DNA from: Zoogloea oleivorans
Lineage (GTDB): Bacteria > Pseudomonadota > Gammaproteobacteria > Burkholderiales > Rhodocyclaceae
Reading direction: 5' to 3'
NCBI RefSeq assembly: GCF_008107625.1
Contig: NZ_SDKK01000014.1
Coordinates: 106,466-155,690, forward strand
DNA length: 49,225 bases
Each line of letters begins with the position of its first letter. Position 1 is the first letter of the stretch. A program made the position numbers and the translations under genes. Below, piece after piece: positions 9,086 through 18,487 of this stretch. The notes under the pieces were generated by a model, which was given only the letters and a program-made list of their open reading frames with translations, had not been told where the DNA came from and made no database searches.

Positions 9086-10552
9086 ATGCCCCTCGCCCTC
9101 GTTCTCGCTGCCCTTGATGACCCTGCCGCTGCCAGTGAAGCGCGCCAGTTGCGCCTGTACCAGTTGCTCAAGGCGGCCATCCTCGACGGGCGCCTGGCGC
9201 CCGGAACGCGCCTGCCCGGCACCCGCCAGCTGGCCGCCGATTGGGGCATGGCGCGCAACTGCGTGCTGTTTGCCTACCAGCTCCTGCTTGCCGAAGGCTT
9301 CGTCGAGGCCGACCGGGGCGGCACCCGGGTGGCGACATTGCCCCTGGGCACGGCTGGCCTCAGCCCGCAACACAGGCCTGCCGGCGCAGACATGCTGTCG
9401 CGCCGGGCGCGCCAGTTGCCGGCCATCACGCGCAGTGAATCCTTGCTGCCCTTTGCCCCCGGTGTGCCGGATCTGAACGCATTTCCCTGGGGCACCTGGG
9501 CGCGCTTTCTGCACCGGGCCTGGGACGAGGTGACGGCCCGCCAGCTGGCCTATGCCGAACCGGGGGGCGAGCCCGAACTGCGGCGGGCCGTGGCGGCCTT
9601 TCTGTCGGCACGCCGCGGGGTGGCGTGCACGCCCGAGCAGGTCTTCATCGTGGCGGGGGGGCAGGTGGCCCTGGATGCCTGCGCCCGGCTGCTGGCAGAC
9701 AACGGCGATACGGTGTGGCTGGAGAACCCCTGCTACCCGGCGGCCCGCAATGCCATGCTGGCCGCCGGGCTCAAGCCGGTTCCGGTGGAGGTGGACCGGG
9801 ACGGCATGGCGCCTGCGCCCGGCCTGTGGCAGGCGGCCCCGCCCCGCCTGGTCTATGTCACCCCCTCGCACCAGTACCCCCTGGGCAGCGTGTTGAGCCT
9901 GGAGCGGCGCCTGGCCCTGCTGGCGGGTGTGCAGGCCGGCGGCGGCTGGCTGATCGAGGATGACTACGACAGCGACTACAACCACGCCCAGCCCGGGGCC
10001 CGCCCGCTGCCGGCCATCCAGGGCCTGCGCCCGGACGCGCCGGTGATCTACGTCGGCACCTTCAGCAAGTTGCTCTATCCGGGGCTGCGCATCGCCTACA
10101 TGGTGGTGCCGCGCTGGGCCGCCGCCGAAGTGGGCGAGGGGATCCGCAAGCTCTACCGGGGCGGGCAGGCCGTCGAGCAGCGGGCCCTCGCCCGGCTCCT
10201 GGAGAGCGGGCAGTTGACCCGCCACCTGCGGCGCATGGGGCCGGTGTACCGCGAGCGGCAGGCGGTGCTGCGTGAGGCGCTTGCGGCCCGTTTCGGCGAA
10301 CGCTGCGAGATTCTCGGTGGGCAGGCCGGGCTGCATCTGGTGCTGCAGCTGCCCGCCCACCTGCCGGACAGGGCGTTGGTGAGCGCCGCCCGGGAGCTGG
10401 GCGTCACGGCCCGGCCCCTGAGCCTCTACTACGCGGATGCCACCGGGGGCAACGGGCTGGTGCTCGGCTACGGCATGGCCGAGTCGGCCCGCATCCCGGA
10501 ACTGGTCGACCGCCTGGGGCTGGCCAGCGAGAGCCTGGAAAAAGCCGGCTAG
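9086..10552 (+). CDS. MocR/PdxR-type regulator (GntR wHTH fused to aminotransferase)
   Basis: 488 residues. The N-terminal 90 residues are a GntR winged helix-turn-helix (LYQLLKAAILDGRLAPGTRL, then TRQLAADWGMARN). The rest is a fold-type I aminotransferase domain with TFSKLLYPGLRI, where Lys328 is the expected PLP-linked lysine, and EDDYDSDY, a MocR hallmark. Such proteins sense PLP or an amine adduct and control a nearby gene. The ATG at 9086 begins a normal N-terminus; earlier in-frame starts would run through the divergent promoter. The stop codon TAG overlaps the stop codon of the convergent gene as CTAG. It may control its own expression and that of the PNPOx-like gene. Confidence 0.9.
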   Translation: MPLALVLAALDDPAAASEARQLRLYQLLKAAILDGRLAPGTRLPGTRQLAADWGMARNCVLFAYQLLLAEGFVEADRGGTRVATLPLGTAGLSPQHRPAGADMLSRRARQLPAITRSESLLPFAPGVPDLNAFPWGTWARFLHRAWDEVTARQLAYAEPGGEPELRRAVAAFLSARRGVACTPEQVFIVAGGQVALDACARLLADNGDTVWLENPCYPAARNAMLAAGLKPVPVEVDRDGMAPAPGLWQAAPPRLVYVTPSHQYPLGSVLSLERRLALLAGVQAGGGWLIEDDYDSDYNHAQPGARPLPAIQGLRPDAPVIYVGTFSKLLYPGLRIAYMVVPRWAAAEVGEGIRKLYRGGQAVEQRALARLLESGQLTRHLRRMGPVYRERQAVLREALAARFGERCEILGGQAGLHLVLQLPAHLPDRALVSAARELGVTARPLSLYYADATGGNGLVLGYGMAESARIPELVDRLGLASESLEKAG

Positions 10553-13542
10553 GCCGCGCCGGCTGGCTGGTCGAGCAAGGCTTCCAGATCGGCCAGGGCG
10601 AGGGGCGCGCTGAGGAGGAAGCCCTGATAGGAGCGGCAGCCCTGCAGGGCCAGGAACTGCCTTTGCTCGGTGGTCTCGACCCCTTCGGCGATCACTGCCA
10701 GCCCCAGGCTGTGGGCCAGGGCCACGATGGTCTGGGAGATAACCGCATCGTTGGCGTTGCCGATGATGTCGGTCACGAAGGATTTGTCGATCTTGAGCTG
10801 GTCCAGGGGCAGACGCCGGAGGTAGGACAGGGAGGAGTAGCCGGTGCCGAAGTCGTCGAGGGCAAAGCTGACACCCCGGGCACGCAGGGCTTCCATCTTG
10901 GCGATGACCTCTTCCACGTCGTCCAGCAGCAGGCTTTCGGTGAGCTCCAGTTGCAGCCGGCCGGGCGCGGCGCCGGTACGTTCGAGAACCGCCAGTACCT
11001 GGGCCACGAAGTCGGGCTGGCGGAACTGGCGCACGCTGACATTCACCGAGACGCTCAGATGGGCGCGGCCAGGCACGGCGGCCCAGGTGGCGAGCTGCCG
11101 GCAGGCGGTTTCGAGCACCCACTGGCCGAGAGGGAGAATCAGGCCGGTTTCCTCGGCGAGGGGAATGAAGGTCGTCGGGGCCACCAGGCCCAGGCTCGGG
11201 TGCTGCCAGCGAACCAGTGCTTCGGTGCCGGAGATGGTGCCCGAGTCATCGATCTGCGGTTGGTAGTGGAGCACGAACTGGCCCTGTTGCAGCCCCTTGC
11301 GCAGATCTGCCTCCAGGGAGGCCCGGGCCGTAACGGCGGCCTGCATGGCCGGATCGAAGAAACGCAGGGTGTTGCGTCCGGCGGCCTTGGCACCATACAG
11401 GGCCAGATCGGCCCGTTTCATCAGATCGTCGCTGAGGTTGTGGGGGCCCGAGAAGAGGGTGATGCCGATGCTCGGCGTGCTGTGGTACTCGTGGTCTGCC
11501 AGCGGGTAGGGCCGGTTGAGGGCCTCGAGGATCTTCTCGCCGACGGTCTTGGCCTGCAGGGCGGCATCCTGTGGGGTTCCGCTGAGGTCTTCCAGCAGCA
11601 CCACGAACTCGTCGCCCCCCAGGCGGGCCACGGTGTCGGCTTCGCGGACGCAGCCGGCGAGCCGTTCGGCCACCCGCTGCAGGAGCAGGTCGCCCATGTC
11701 GTGGCCGTAGGTGTCGTTGAGGGTCTTGAAGTTGTCCAGGTCGATGAAGAGCAGCGCGCCGCCGTGTTCGCTGCGGGTGATGGCCGACAGGGCGTGCTTG
11801 AGCCGCTCCAGAAGGAGGCGGCGGTTGGGCAGACGGGTCAGCGGATCATAGAAGGCCAGGTTGCGGATCTCGTATTCGGCTTCCTTGCGCTGGGTGATGT
11901 CGGTCAGGGTGGCGACGTAGTGGGTTACAATCCCGACGTCGTCCCGCACCGTGGTGATGGTCAGCCACTCGGGAAACAGCTCGCCGCACTTGCGCCGATT
12001 CCAGATCTCGCCCTCCCAGGAGCCGGTGGCGTCGATGGAGCGCCACATGTCCTCGTAGAAGGCCTTGTCGTGGCGGCCGGAGCGGAGTATCCGCGGGGTT
12101 TGCCCGACAGCTTCCTCGGCGCTGTAGCCGGTCACCTTGGTGAAGGCCCGGTTGACCCGCAGGATCACGCCGGTGGCGTCGGTTACGCACATGCCCTCCC
12201 GGGACTGGAAGGCCGCGGCGGCGATGCGCAGGTCGATCTCGGCGCGCTTGCGTTCCGTGATGTCGGTCTGGGCGCTGACGAAGTGGGTGACCTCGCCCTC
12301 ATCGTTGCAGACTGCAGTGATGGTCACGAAATGGGGATGGAGCGTACCGTCCTTGTGGCGGTTGATGATCTCCCCGGCCCAGGTGCCGGCTTCTGCCAGG
12401 CTCGTCCGGATGCCCCGATAGAAGTCGGCATCGTGCACACCTGACTTCAGGATGTTCATGCTTACCCCGATGGCTTCTTCGGCAGAGTAGCCCGTCATCC
12501 GGGTGAAAGCCTTGTTGACCTGCAGGATGCGGGCCTGGTCATCGGTCACCACCATCCCTTCCTGGGATTCGAAGGCGATGGCGGCGATGCGTTGGCGTGC
12601 CTGGTCCCGCTCCTGATCCCGTGCCAGGCGCTCGAAACGCAAGAAGTACAGGATGGCCAGCGCCAGGGTCGACAGGAAGGCTGCGGCAACGATGCTCACT
12701 GTATGGATCGCCTCGAGCCGCCAGCCGGCCAGCAGCCGCTCCCTGTCCATGCGCACGACGAGCACGAAGGGGTAGGCCCGGGACGCCCGATAGGCGGTCA
12801 GCACGGTGCGGCCATCGGGGAGGGTCTCCTGCAGGCGTCCGGCCTCTGCGTCGGCCAGCCGGGCGATCAGCCCCCCATTGCCGTCAGGTCTGCCGGGGAT
12901 GGCCTGCTCATCGGTACTCAGCAACAGATGACCGTCGTAGCGCAGCAGTTCCACCGTGCCATCTTCCGGGGCGATGTGGTTGCCATAGAAATTGAGGAAG
13001 TAGTCCGGATTGACCGAGGCCACCACCGTGTCCCAGTGCGCGTCGCCCTGGCGAACGTCGATGGACACCGGTATGTAGCCGCTGCCCGCTTGCGGGGAGC
13101 CTGAGTCATGGAAATCGCGGCCATTCCTGAAGGGGCCTGCCCGCAAGTCCTCCAGCGGGCCGGTTGTCCGGGGCAGGAACTCTGCAAGTGGTGGGCGTGC
13201 GCCAAGGTTGCGTCGGTCCGTGCTGACCACAATGCGTCCATCCCTGCCCAGCACGGCGATGGACCGCAGGTAGGGAGCGTGGCGCAGAAAATGGGTCAGG
13301 CTGGCGGCTCGCTGGTCGCCCTCTGCGGCATGGACGAGGCTGCGTTCGATGGCGCTGAAGCTCTGGGTGAGATGATCTTCGAAGGATCGCGCACTCAGCG
13401 CGGCAGCCTCGAGCTGGCGATCGATGTTCTCGACGCGCAGGCGCCAGACGACATAAGAGGTTGCCGCGAAGGCGCCGAGGCTGGCCAGCAGGACAATCGC
13501 GATGAACAGGGCGCGCCGGCCCCGGCGGGTGTGCGGTGACAT
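10549..13542 (-). CDS. Membrane sensor PAS-PAS-GGDEF-EAL protein
   Basis: 997 residues. A TM helix at about 10-32 is followed by a periplasmic region of about 245 residues (probably a double CACHE type) and a second TM near 283-303. Two PAS domains follow (about 315-430 and 440-555), each with GYSAEEA and a trailing TDIT[EQ]RK. A GGDEF domain (GGDEF at 642-646, preceded by the inhibitory-site RxxD as READ) and an EAL domain (EAL at 774-776, with LDDFGTGYSSLSYL and AEGVET) end the protein. Both catalytic motifs look intact, so it could make or degrade c-di-GMP. The gene starts 12 bases after a solute-binding protein gene, suggesting that the periplasmic protein presents a ligand to this sensor. 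Confidence 0.93.
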   Translation of the reverse strand: MSPHTRRGRRALFIAIVLLASLGAFAATSYVVWRLRVENIDRQLEAAALSARSFEDHLTQSFSAIERSLVHAAEGDQRAASLTHFLRHAPYLRSIAVLGRDGRIVVSTDRRNLGARPPLAEFLPRTTGPLEDLRAGPFRNGRDFHDSGSPQAGSGYIPVSIDVRQGDAHWDTVVASVNPDYFLNFYGNHIAPEDGTVELLRYDGHLLLSTDEQAIPGRPDGNGGLIARLADAEAGRLQETLPDGRTVLTAYRASRAYPFVLVVRMDRERLLAGWRLEAIHTVSIVAAAFLSTLALAILYFLRFERLARDQERDQARQRIAAIAFESQEGMVVTDDQARILQVNKAFTRMTGYSAEEAIGVSMNILKSGVHDADFYRGIRTSLAEAGTWAGEIINRHKDGTLHPHFVTITAVCNDEGEVTHFVSAQTDITERKRAEIDLRIAAAAFQSREGMCVTDATGVILRVNRAFTKVTGYSAEEAVGQTPRILRSGRHDKAFYEDMWRSIDATGSWEGEIWNRRKCGELFPEWLTITTVRDDVGIVTHYVATLTDITQRKEAEYEIRNLAFYDPLTRLPNRRLLLERLKHALSAITRSEHGGALLFIDLDNFKTLNDTYGHDMGDLLLQRVAERLAGCVREADTVARLGGDEFVVLLEDLSGTPQDAALQAKTVGEKILEALNRPYPLADHEYHSTPSIGITLFSGPHNLSDDLMKRADLALYGAKAAGRNTLRFFDPAMQAAVTARASLEADLRKGLQQGQFVLHYQPQIDDSGTISGTEALVRWQHPSLGLVAPTTFIPLAEETGLILPLGQWVLETACRQLATWAAVPGRAHLSVSVNVSVRQFRQPDFVAQVLAVLERTGAAPGRLQLELTESLLLDDVEEVIAKMEALRARGVSFALDDFGTGYSSLSYLRRLPLDQLKIDKSFVTDIIGNANDAVISQTIVALAHSLGLAVIAEGVETTEQRQFLALQGCRSYQGFLLSAPLALADLEALLDQPAGAA

Positions 13543-13554
13543 GAGCTGCGGGGC

Positions 13555-14367
13555 CTATTCCGAAGCGGATCCGGCAGGCGTGGCTGGGGCGGCAATGGGG
13601 TCGAGCTTGTGGCGCCGGATGGCCGCCATCAGCTGACCGTTGCGGCGGGCCTTGGCCATGAAGCGCTCGACGCGCGCATGCCAGCGCTCATCCCCCTTGA
13701 CCATGGCGTAGGCGTAGGGCGTCAGGTGATAGACGGCCGAAGGCGCCACCAGGCGGGCCCAATCGGTGGTTTCGAGCATGCGTCGGCTGAAGGGAAAGTC
13801 GGTCATGAAGACATCGGCGCGCCCGGATTCCACCTCCTGCTCCCGTCCCCGGGTGGTCTCCGTGACCAGCAGTGTGGCCTGGCGCAGCTTGTCGCGCATG
13901 ATGGGCTCGTGGAGGGTGCCCTTGGCCACAGCCACCACCACGCCGGGCTTGTCGATGTCGTCCCACTGGCGGATCCGCCGGTTGCTCTTGGTGGTGATGG
14001 CGTAGATGTCGCTCACCAGATGCGGCGCGGTGAAGCGCAACTTCTCGGCGCGCGCGGGCGTGATGCCGATGGCGAACATGGCAATGTCGCAGCGCCTGGC
14101 GGTGACATCGTCTACCAGCGTCGCAAAGGAGCTGTTCACAAATTTCAGGGACACCCCCAGGTCGGCCGCCAGGGCAGTTGCCATGTCGATGTCGATGCCG
14201 GCGAGTTGCTGGGTTTTGGGGTTGCGGTAGGAGATGCCGTAGTAGTCGGGCCAGATGCACACCCTTAGCTCACCGGCAGCCTGGATTCTCTCGAGGAGCC
14301 CCGATTGGGCGAAGGCCGTCTGAGCCAGAAACAGGGTGGACGCACCGGCCAGAAAAAAACGCTTCAT
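13555..14367 (-). CDS. Family 3 extracellular solute-binding protein (amino acid type)
   Basis: 270 residues. A signal peptide (MKRFFLAGASTLFLAQTAFA) precedes a complete family 3 periplasmic binding domain: GELRVCIWPDYYGISYRNP, then LAGIDIDMATALAADLGV, and the CDIAMFAIGITPARAEKLRF segment that is typical of amino acid binding proteins. There is no ABC transporter permease or ATPase nearby. Instead the next gene, 12 bases downstream, is a membrane GGDEF-EAL protein. I infer a signalling role, in which ligand-loaded protein modulates c-di-GMP turnover, rather than transport. The ligand is unknown. Confidence 0.9.
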   Translation of the reverse strand: MKRFFLAGASTLFLAQTAFAQSGLLERIQAAGELRVCIWPDYYGISYRNPKTQQLAGIDIDMATALAADLGVSLKFVNSSFATLVDDVTARRCDIAMFAIGITPARAEKLRFTAPHLVSDIYAITTKSNRRIRQWDDIDKPGVVVAVAKGTLHEPIMRDKLRQATLLVTETTRGREQEVESGRADVFMTDFPFSRRMLETTDWARLVAPSAVYHLTPYAYAMVKGDERWHARVERFMAKARRNGQLMAAIRRHKLDPIAAPATPAGSASE

Positions 14368-14484
14368 TTCCGCTCTCTCGGCGAAGTAGCTCAGACAGTG
14401 GCCGCATGGGCCACCGGATCGGGTGCTCGGACTCGCACTGGCAAGGCCGGATAGCGGCGGAGACTGTGTTATCCCACAGGGAAC

Positions 14485-14514
14485 AAAAAAGCCAATCCTC
14501 AGGCTGGCTTTTTC
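14485..14514 (-). terminator. Terminator of the helicase gene
   Basis: AAAAAGCCA and TGGCTTTTT pair across a ten-base loop. It lies downstream of the reverse-strand helicase gene; the symmetric T and A runs could let it work in both directions. Confidence 0.8.
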
Positions 14515-14594
14515 TTTTGCATGCGCAGATTGTGTTTGCCTTTTCTGTAATCGTCCAAGCCAGAATAGTTGGGCTCGGACGGAGGGACTGGCTG

Positions 14595-16088
14595 TCAGTG
14601 CTTGCGGCCCAGGCCGCCCAGCAGGAAGGCGATTGGGCGCTGCGGCTTGTGCAGGCTGTCTGCCGATGCATCTTCGGTCTTCGGGATGGCTGAGGGTTGC
14701 TCGTAAGGCTTGCTGAAGTCGAAGCCGTCCGCGGCGATATGGTTCGGCTGGCGACCGCGGTGAGGTGCGCGTTCGCGTTCCGGCCGTTGCTCACCACGCT
14801 CCCGTTCCGGACGCTTCTTGCGGTCGCCGGTGCTGCTTGCGGGCTCTTTTGTGGCGCTTGCTGTCGGGGCGTTGCGCGGCGTTGCCGGTGCTGCCGTTGG
14901 GCTGCGTTTGCGCCTGCTGCCCTCTGCATCGAAGAAGTCGGGCTCGGGGTCGAAGCCGGGAACGATTTCCTGCCGGATTTCGAGTTTGATCAGCTTCTGG
15001 ATGTCGGCGAGGTGATGGCGCTCTTCTGCACTTACCAGTGATACGGCCTTGCCCGACTTGCCGGCCCGGCCGGTGCGGCCGATGCGGTGAACGTAGTCTT
15101 CGGCAGTGTGGGGCAGTTCAAAGTTGATCACCGAGGGCAGATCTTCGATGTCCAGACCACGGGCGGCCACGTCGGTGGCGACGAGGACGCGGATCTTGCC
15201 GCTCTTGAAGGCTTCGAGAGTTTCGGTGCGGGCTTGCTGACTCTTGTCGCCGTGGATGGAGTCGGCGGAGATGCCGTGGCGTTCGAGGAAGTGGGCGAGG
15301 CGGCTGCAGCCGAACTTTGTGCCGACGAACACCAGCACCTGGGCGTTTTCTTCTTCGTGCCGAATCAGGTGCGCCAGCAGGTTGCGCTTGAGGCCGCTGG
15401 AAACCGGGTGCACGATGTGGCTGATGGTTTCGCTCACCATGTTGCGGCGGGCGACTTCGATCAGTTGCGGGTTCTTCAGCATCTGGTCGGCGAGTTTCTT
15501 GATCTCGTCCGAGAAGGTGGCGGAGAACAGCAGGCTTTGCCGGTTGGCAGGCAGCAGCGCGAGGATGCGGCGAATGTCCGGGATGAAGCCCATGTCGAGC
15601 ATGCGGTCGGCTTCGTCGAGGACGAGGAACTCGACCTGGCCGAGGGCGATGGTCTTTTGCTGGACGTGGTCGAGCAGGCGGCCCGGCGTGGCGACGACGA
15701 TTTCGATGCCGCGACGCAATTCCTGGATCTGCGGGTTCATGTCCACGCCGCCATAGATGCAGGTGCTGCGCAGCGGGAGGTGCCTGGAATACATCTTGAC
15801 CGACTCGAACACCTGCATGGCCAGCTCTCGCGTGGGGGCGAGGATCAGCGCGCGAACCTGGTGGCGGGCCGGGCTGGTGGACGTGCTGGCATGACGGGCG
15901 AGGCGGTTGAGCAGTGGCAGGGTGAAACCAGCGGTCTTGCCGGTGCCTGTTTGCGCACCACCCATCATGTCGTGGCCGGCCAGTACGACGGGAATGGCCT
16001 GGCGCTGGATGGGCGTGGGTTCGGTGTAACCGGCTTCAGCAACGGCCTTCAGCAGTTCTGGGATGAGTCCGAGTTCGGAAAACGACAT
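14595..16088 (-). CDS. rhlE: DEAD-box ATP-dependent RNA helicase, RhlE type
   Basis: 497 residues. Motifs in order: Q motif in FSELGLIPELL to PTPIQRQAI, Walker A AQTGTGKT, PTRELA, TPGR, DEAD, SAT, then in the second domain HGDKSQ, RGLDIEDLP and HRIGRTGR. After about residue 385 comes a long basic, proline- and glutamate-rich tail (PERERGEQRPERERAP), typical of RhlE-like helicases and thought to add RNA affinity. I chose the ATG at 16088 (MSFSELGL); an in-frame ATG at 16136 adds 16 residues of poor quality. Roles in ribosome assembly and RNA turnover are known for the family. It has its own terminator at the 3' end. Confidence 0.93.
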   Translation of the reverse strand: MSFSELGLIPELLKAVAEAGYTEPTPIQRQAIPVVLAGHDMMGGAQTGTGKTAGFTLPLLNRLARHASTSTSPARHQVRALILAPTRELAMQVFESVKMYSRHLPLRSTCIYGGVDMNPQIQELRRGIEIVVATPGRLLDHVQQKTIALGQVEFLVLDEADRMLDMGFIPDIRRILALLPANRQSLLFSATFSDEIKKLADQMLKNPQLIEVARRNMVSETISHIVHPVSSGLKRNLLAHLIRHEEENAQVLVFVGTKFGCSRLAHFLERHGISADSIHGDKSQQARTETLEAFKSGKIRVLVATDVAARGLDIEDLPSVINFELPHTAEDYVHRIGRTGRAGKSGKAVSLVSAEERHHLADIQKLIKLEIRQEIVPGFDPEPDFFDAEGSRRKRSPTAAPATPRNAPTASATKEPASSTGDRKKRPERERGEQRPERERAPHRGRQPNHIAADGFDFSKPYEQPSAIPKTEDASADSLHKPQRPIAFLLGGLGRKH

Positions 16089-16169
16089 GGATGTGGTCAC
16101 GATCTGGGTGAGCTGCAGTTTAGTGCAGTGCACCATTTGAATAGTTTTCCATTATACATCGCGTTGGAT

Positions 16170-17258
16170 TCAGCGCCGTGTGAGATAGCACGTGACCTCT
16201 TCGCGGTCATGGTAGAGGTGCTTGATTCTCAATGTGTATTTGATGTTCCCGGTACGCATGCGCTGGTCGATCAGGGCTCGGCAGCGCTCCACTTCCTCAT
16301 AGCGCCGTTTCATCGGCAGCTTGAGGTTGAAAATGCTCCGGCGACAGCGCCCGGTGGCAACCCATTCGGCCATCAGCGGGGCGATGCGGGACGGCTGTTC
16401 AACCATGTCGCAGACCATCCACTCCACCGGTTTTTTGGGCCGCCAGGTAAAGCCGTCGGCGCGCAGATGCTCGATCAGGCCGGTGGCCATGGCGGAGGGC
16501 GCGAGGGGGCCGTTGTCGAGGGCGGTGACGCGCAGGCCGCGGCTCGCCAGTTGCCAGCTCCAGCCGCCGGGAGCTGCACCCAGGTCGACGGCCTGCAGGC
16601 CGGGACGCAGGGTGGCTTTCTGTTCGTCGGCGCTGAGCAGGGTGAGGATGGCCTCGGCGAGCTTGAGGGTGGAGCGGCTCGGGGCGTCCTTCGGCATGCG
16701 CAGGCGGGGAATGCCCATAGGCCAGCTGGATCCTTCGCTGGCGACGCTGACGCCCAGGTAGGCGCATTGGGTGCCGACGAGAAACACGTGCAGGCGTGGC
16801 AGGTGCGGCGAGTCGGGGCGTAGCAGGGCGGCCTTGGTCAGGGCGGCCTCAAGCAGCGGGGCAAAGCGCTTGAGGAATCCGCTTTGCTCCTTGCCGTCGT
16901 TGGTATCCGGTGTTTCAAGGAGCAGGGCCGAAAAGCGCGAACCGAAGGATTCAATGGCCTTCAGGAGCGGAGTCAGGCGATCACGCTCGGGGAGGGCGTC
17001 GAGCATCGCGAGAACATGAAAACTCTGGCGGGCAAAGATGAGCCGGGAGAGGTCGAGCCGGCGCCGCACGTCGTCGTGGGGTGTGGGCTTGTCGTGGGTC
17101 AGGACGATGAATCCGCTTTGTGCCCGGGCCTCGATCTTGCCTTCCAGGCGCGCGGCGCTGGCGCTGGTCTGGAGTTCGAGGCTGGCATCGGCTTCAAAGC
17201 CGGGGCGGCATTGCACGAGAAGACCGAGGGATTCGCAGGGCTGGGGGGCGGTCGGCAT
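16170..17258 (-). CDS. rlmM: 23S rRNA (cytidine-2'-O)-methyltransferase RlmM
   Basis: 362 residues, near the usual length of the family (E. coli RlmM is 366). The N-terminal part starts LGLLVQCRPGFEADAS, matching the RlmM THUMP-like domain. The C-terminal Rossmann methyltransferase has VDLGAAPGGWSWQLASRG as the SAM-binding loop and, later, VEWMVCDM and FNLKLPMKRRY, in which the Lys residues fit the catalytic position. The family methylates C2498 of 23S rRNA. I chose ATG 17258 from the conserved N-terminus; ATGs at 17324, 17330 and further upstream extend it with unsupported sequence. The ribosome binding site is weak. The divergent neighbour is tas-like. Confidence 0.9.
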   Translation of the reverse strand: MPTAPQPCESLGLLVQCRPGFEADASLELQTSASAARLEGKIEARAQSGFIVLTHDKPTPHDDVRRRLDLSRLIFARQSFHVLAMLDALPERDRLTPLLKAIESFGSRFSALLLETPDTNDGKEQSGFLKRFAPLLEAALTKAALLRPDSPHLPRLHVFLVGTQCAYLGVSVASEGSSWPMGIPRLRMPKDAPSRSTLKLAEAILTLLSADEQKATLRPGLQAVDLGAAPGGWSWQLASRGLRVTALDNGPLAPSAMATGLIEHLRADGFTWRPKKPVEWMVCDMVEQPSRIAPLMAEWVATGRCRRSIFNLKLPMKRRYEEVERCRALIDQRMRTGNIKYTLRIKHLYHDREEVTCYLTRR

Positions 17259-17411
17259 GGGTAGCAAGGGCGGCAGAAGGACTTGGAGGAGGGGGTAAAA
17301 TCCGGGGCGGGTCGTCCGGGTCATTAACATCCCGGTGCCGGGTGGATTTTGCGCGGATGATAACCGATCATCGGTGTGCAGCCTTTTAACGCCGATTTCT
17401 GGAGCGTAACG

Positions 17412-18449
17412 ATGGAATACCGCAAGCTTGGTGCCAGCGATTTGCTGGTTTCTTCCGTATGTCTCGGCACGATGACCTTCGGCCAGCAGAATACCGAGGC
17501 GGATGGGCACGCCCAGCTGGATGCGGCCTTTGGCCATGGCGTCAATTTCATCGATACGGCCGAGATGTATCCGGTGCCCGCCCGGGCAGAAACCTCTGGT
17601 GCGACGGAAGCCATTGTCGGGTCCTGGCTGAAGGGGCAGCCTCGCGACAAGCTGGTGGTGGCCACCAAGGTGGCCGGGCCGTCACGGGGTATGGACTGGA
17701 TTCGCGGTGGTCCCCTGGCGCTGGATCAGGACAACATCCGCACTGCGGTAGAGGGCAGCCTGCGTCGGCTGGGCACTGATTACATCGACCTGTACCAGAT
17801 TCACTGGCCGGCACGAAACCAGCCGATGTTCGGCCAGTGGCGTTTCGATCCAGAGGCGGAGCGCTCGGCAACGCCTATTCCGGAGCAGTTGGTGACGCTG
17901 GCAGAACTGGTTGCCGAGGGCAAGATCCGTTACGTGGGTTTGTCCAACGAGCATCCATGGGGGCTGATGCGCTTTTTGCAGGCTGCAGATGAGCTGGGGT
18001 TACCACGGGTCGTCTCCGTGCAGAATGCTTACAACCTGCTCAATCGGGTTTTCGAGCAGGGGCTGGCGGAAGTCTGCTTCCGTGAAAAGGTCAGCTTGTT
18101 GCCTTATTCCGTGCTGGGTTTCGGCCAGCTTACTGGCAAGTACCTGGACGATCCGGCTGCGATCGGGCGGCTCTCCCTGTTTCCCGCCTTTGGTCAGCGC
18201 TATGACAAGCCAAATGTGCGTCCGGCGGTTGCGGCCTATGCGGATTTGGCCCGTCGGCATGGCATGACACCGGCCGAACTGGCCATTGCTTTCGTGGCGG
18301 GCCGGCCGTTTGTCGGCAGCGTTATCCTTGGTGCCACGTCGCTTGCCCAGTTGAAGGGTAATCTCCGTGCGTGCGAGAGGCGTCTTGATAATCAGGTTCT
18401 GGCTGAGATCGATGCGCTGCATCTCCAGTTTACGAATCCGGCGCCGTAA
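17412..18449 (+). CDS. tas: NADP(H)-dependent aldo/keto reductase, Tas type
   Basis: 345 residues, a complete aldo/keto reductase barrel. GTMTFGQQNTEADGHAQLD and IDTAEMYPVPARAET match E. coli Tas closely. The catalytic tetrad is visible as Asp48, Tyr53, the Lys in VVATKVAG and the His in DLYQIHWP. The ATG at 17412 is preceded by GGAG at normal distance. The physiological substrate of Tas is not clear; E. coli tas was found through a tyrosine starvation phenotype. The neighbours give no further clue. Confidence 0.9.
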   Translation: MEYRKLGASDLLVSSVCLGTMTFGQQNTEADGHAQLDAAFGHGVNFIDTAEMYPVPARAETSGATEAIVGSWLKGQPRDKLVVATKVAGPSRGMDWIRGGPLALDQDNIRTAVEGSLRRLGTDYIDLYQIHWPARNQPMFGQWRFDPEAERSATPIPEQLVTLAELVAEGKIRYVGLSNEHPWGLMRFLQAADELGLPRVVSVQNAYNLLNRVFEQGLAEVCFREKVSLLPYSVLGFGQLTGKYLDDPAAIGRLSLFPAFGQRYDKPNVRPAVAAYADLARRHGMTPAELAIAFVAGRPFVGSVILGATSLAQLKGNLRACERRLDNQVLAEIDALHLQFTNPAP

Positions 18450-18487
18450 TTAATTGGCTGCTGACGTGGCGCAGTTTGTGGGAGGGT

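Noticed and set aside
9074..11122. 682-codon reverse open frame
   Set aside because: It runs antisense through the MocR gene and through another frame of the GGDEF-EAL gene; proline/arginine/glycine-rich shadow frame of GC-rich DNA.
10663..12444. 593-codon forward open frame
   Set aside because: Antisense shadow of the GGDEF-EAL gene, which has intact domain motifs.
15087..16823. 578-codon forward open frame
   Set aside because: Antisense to the RhlE helicase and rlmM; valine/glutamate-rich shadow.
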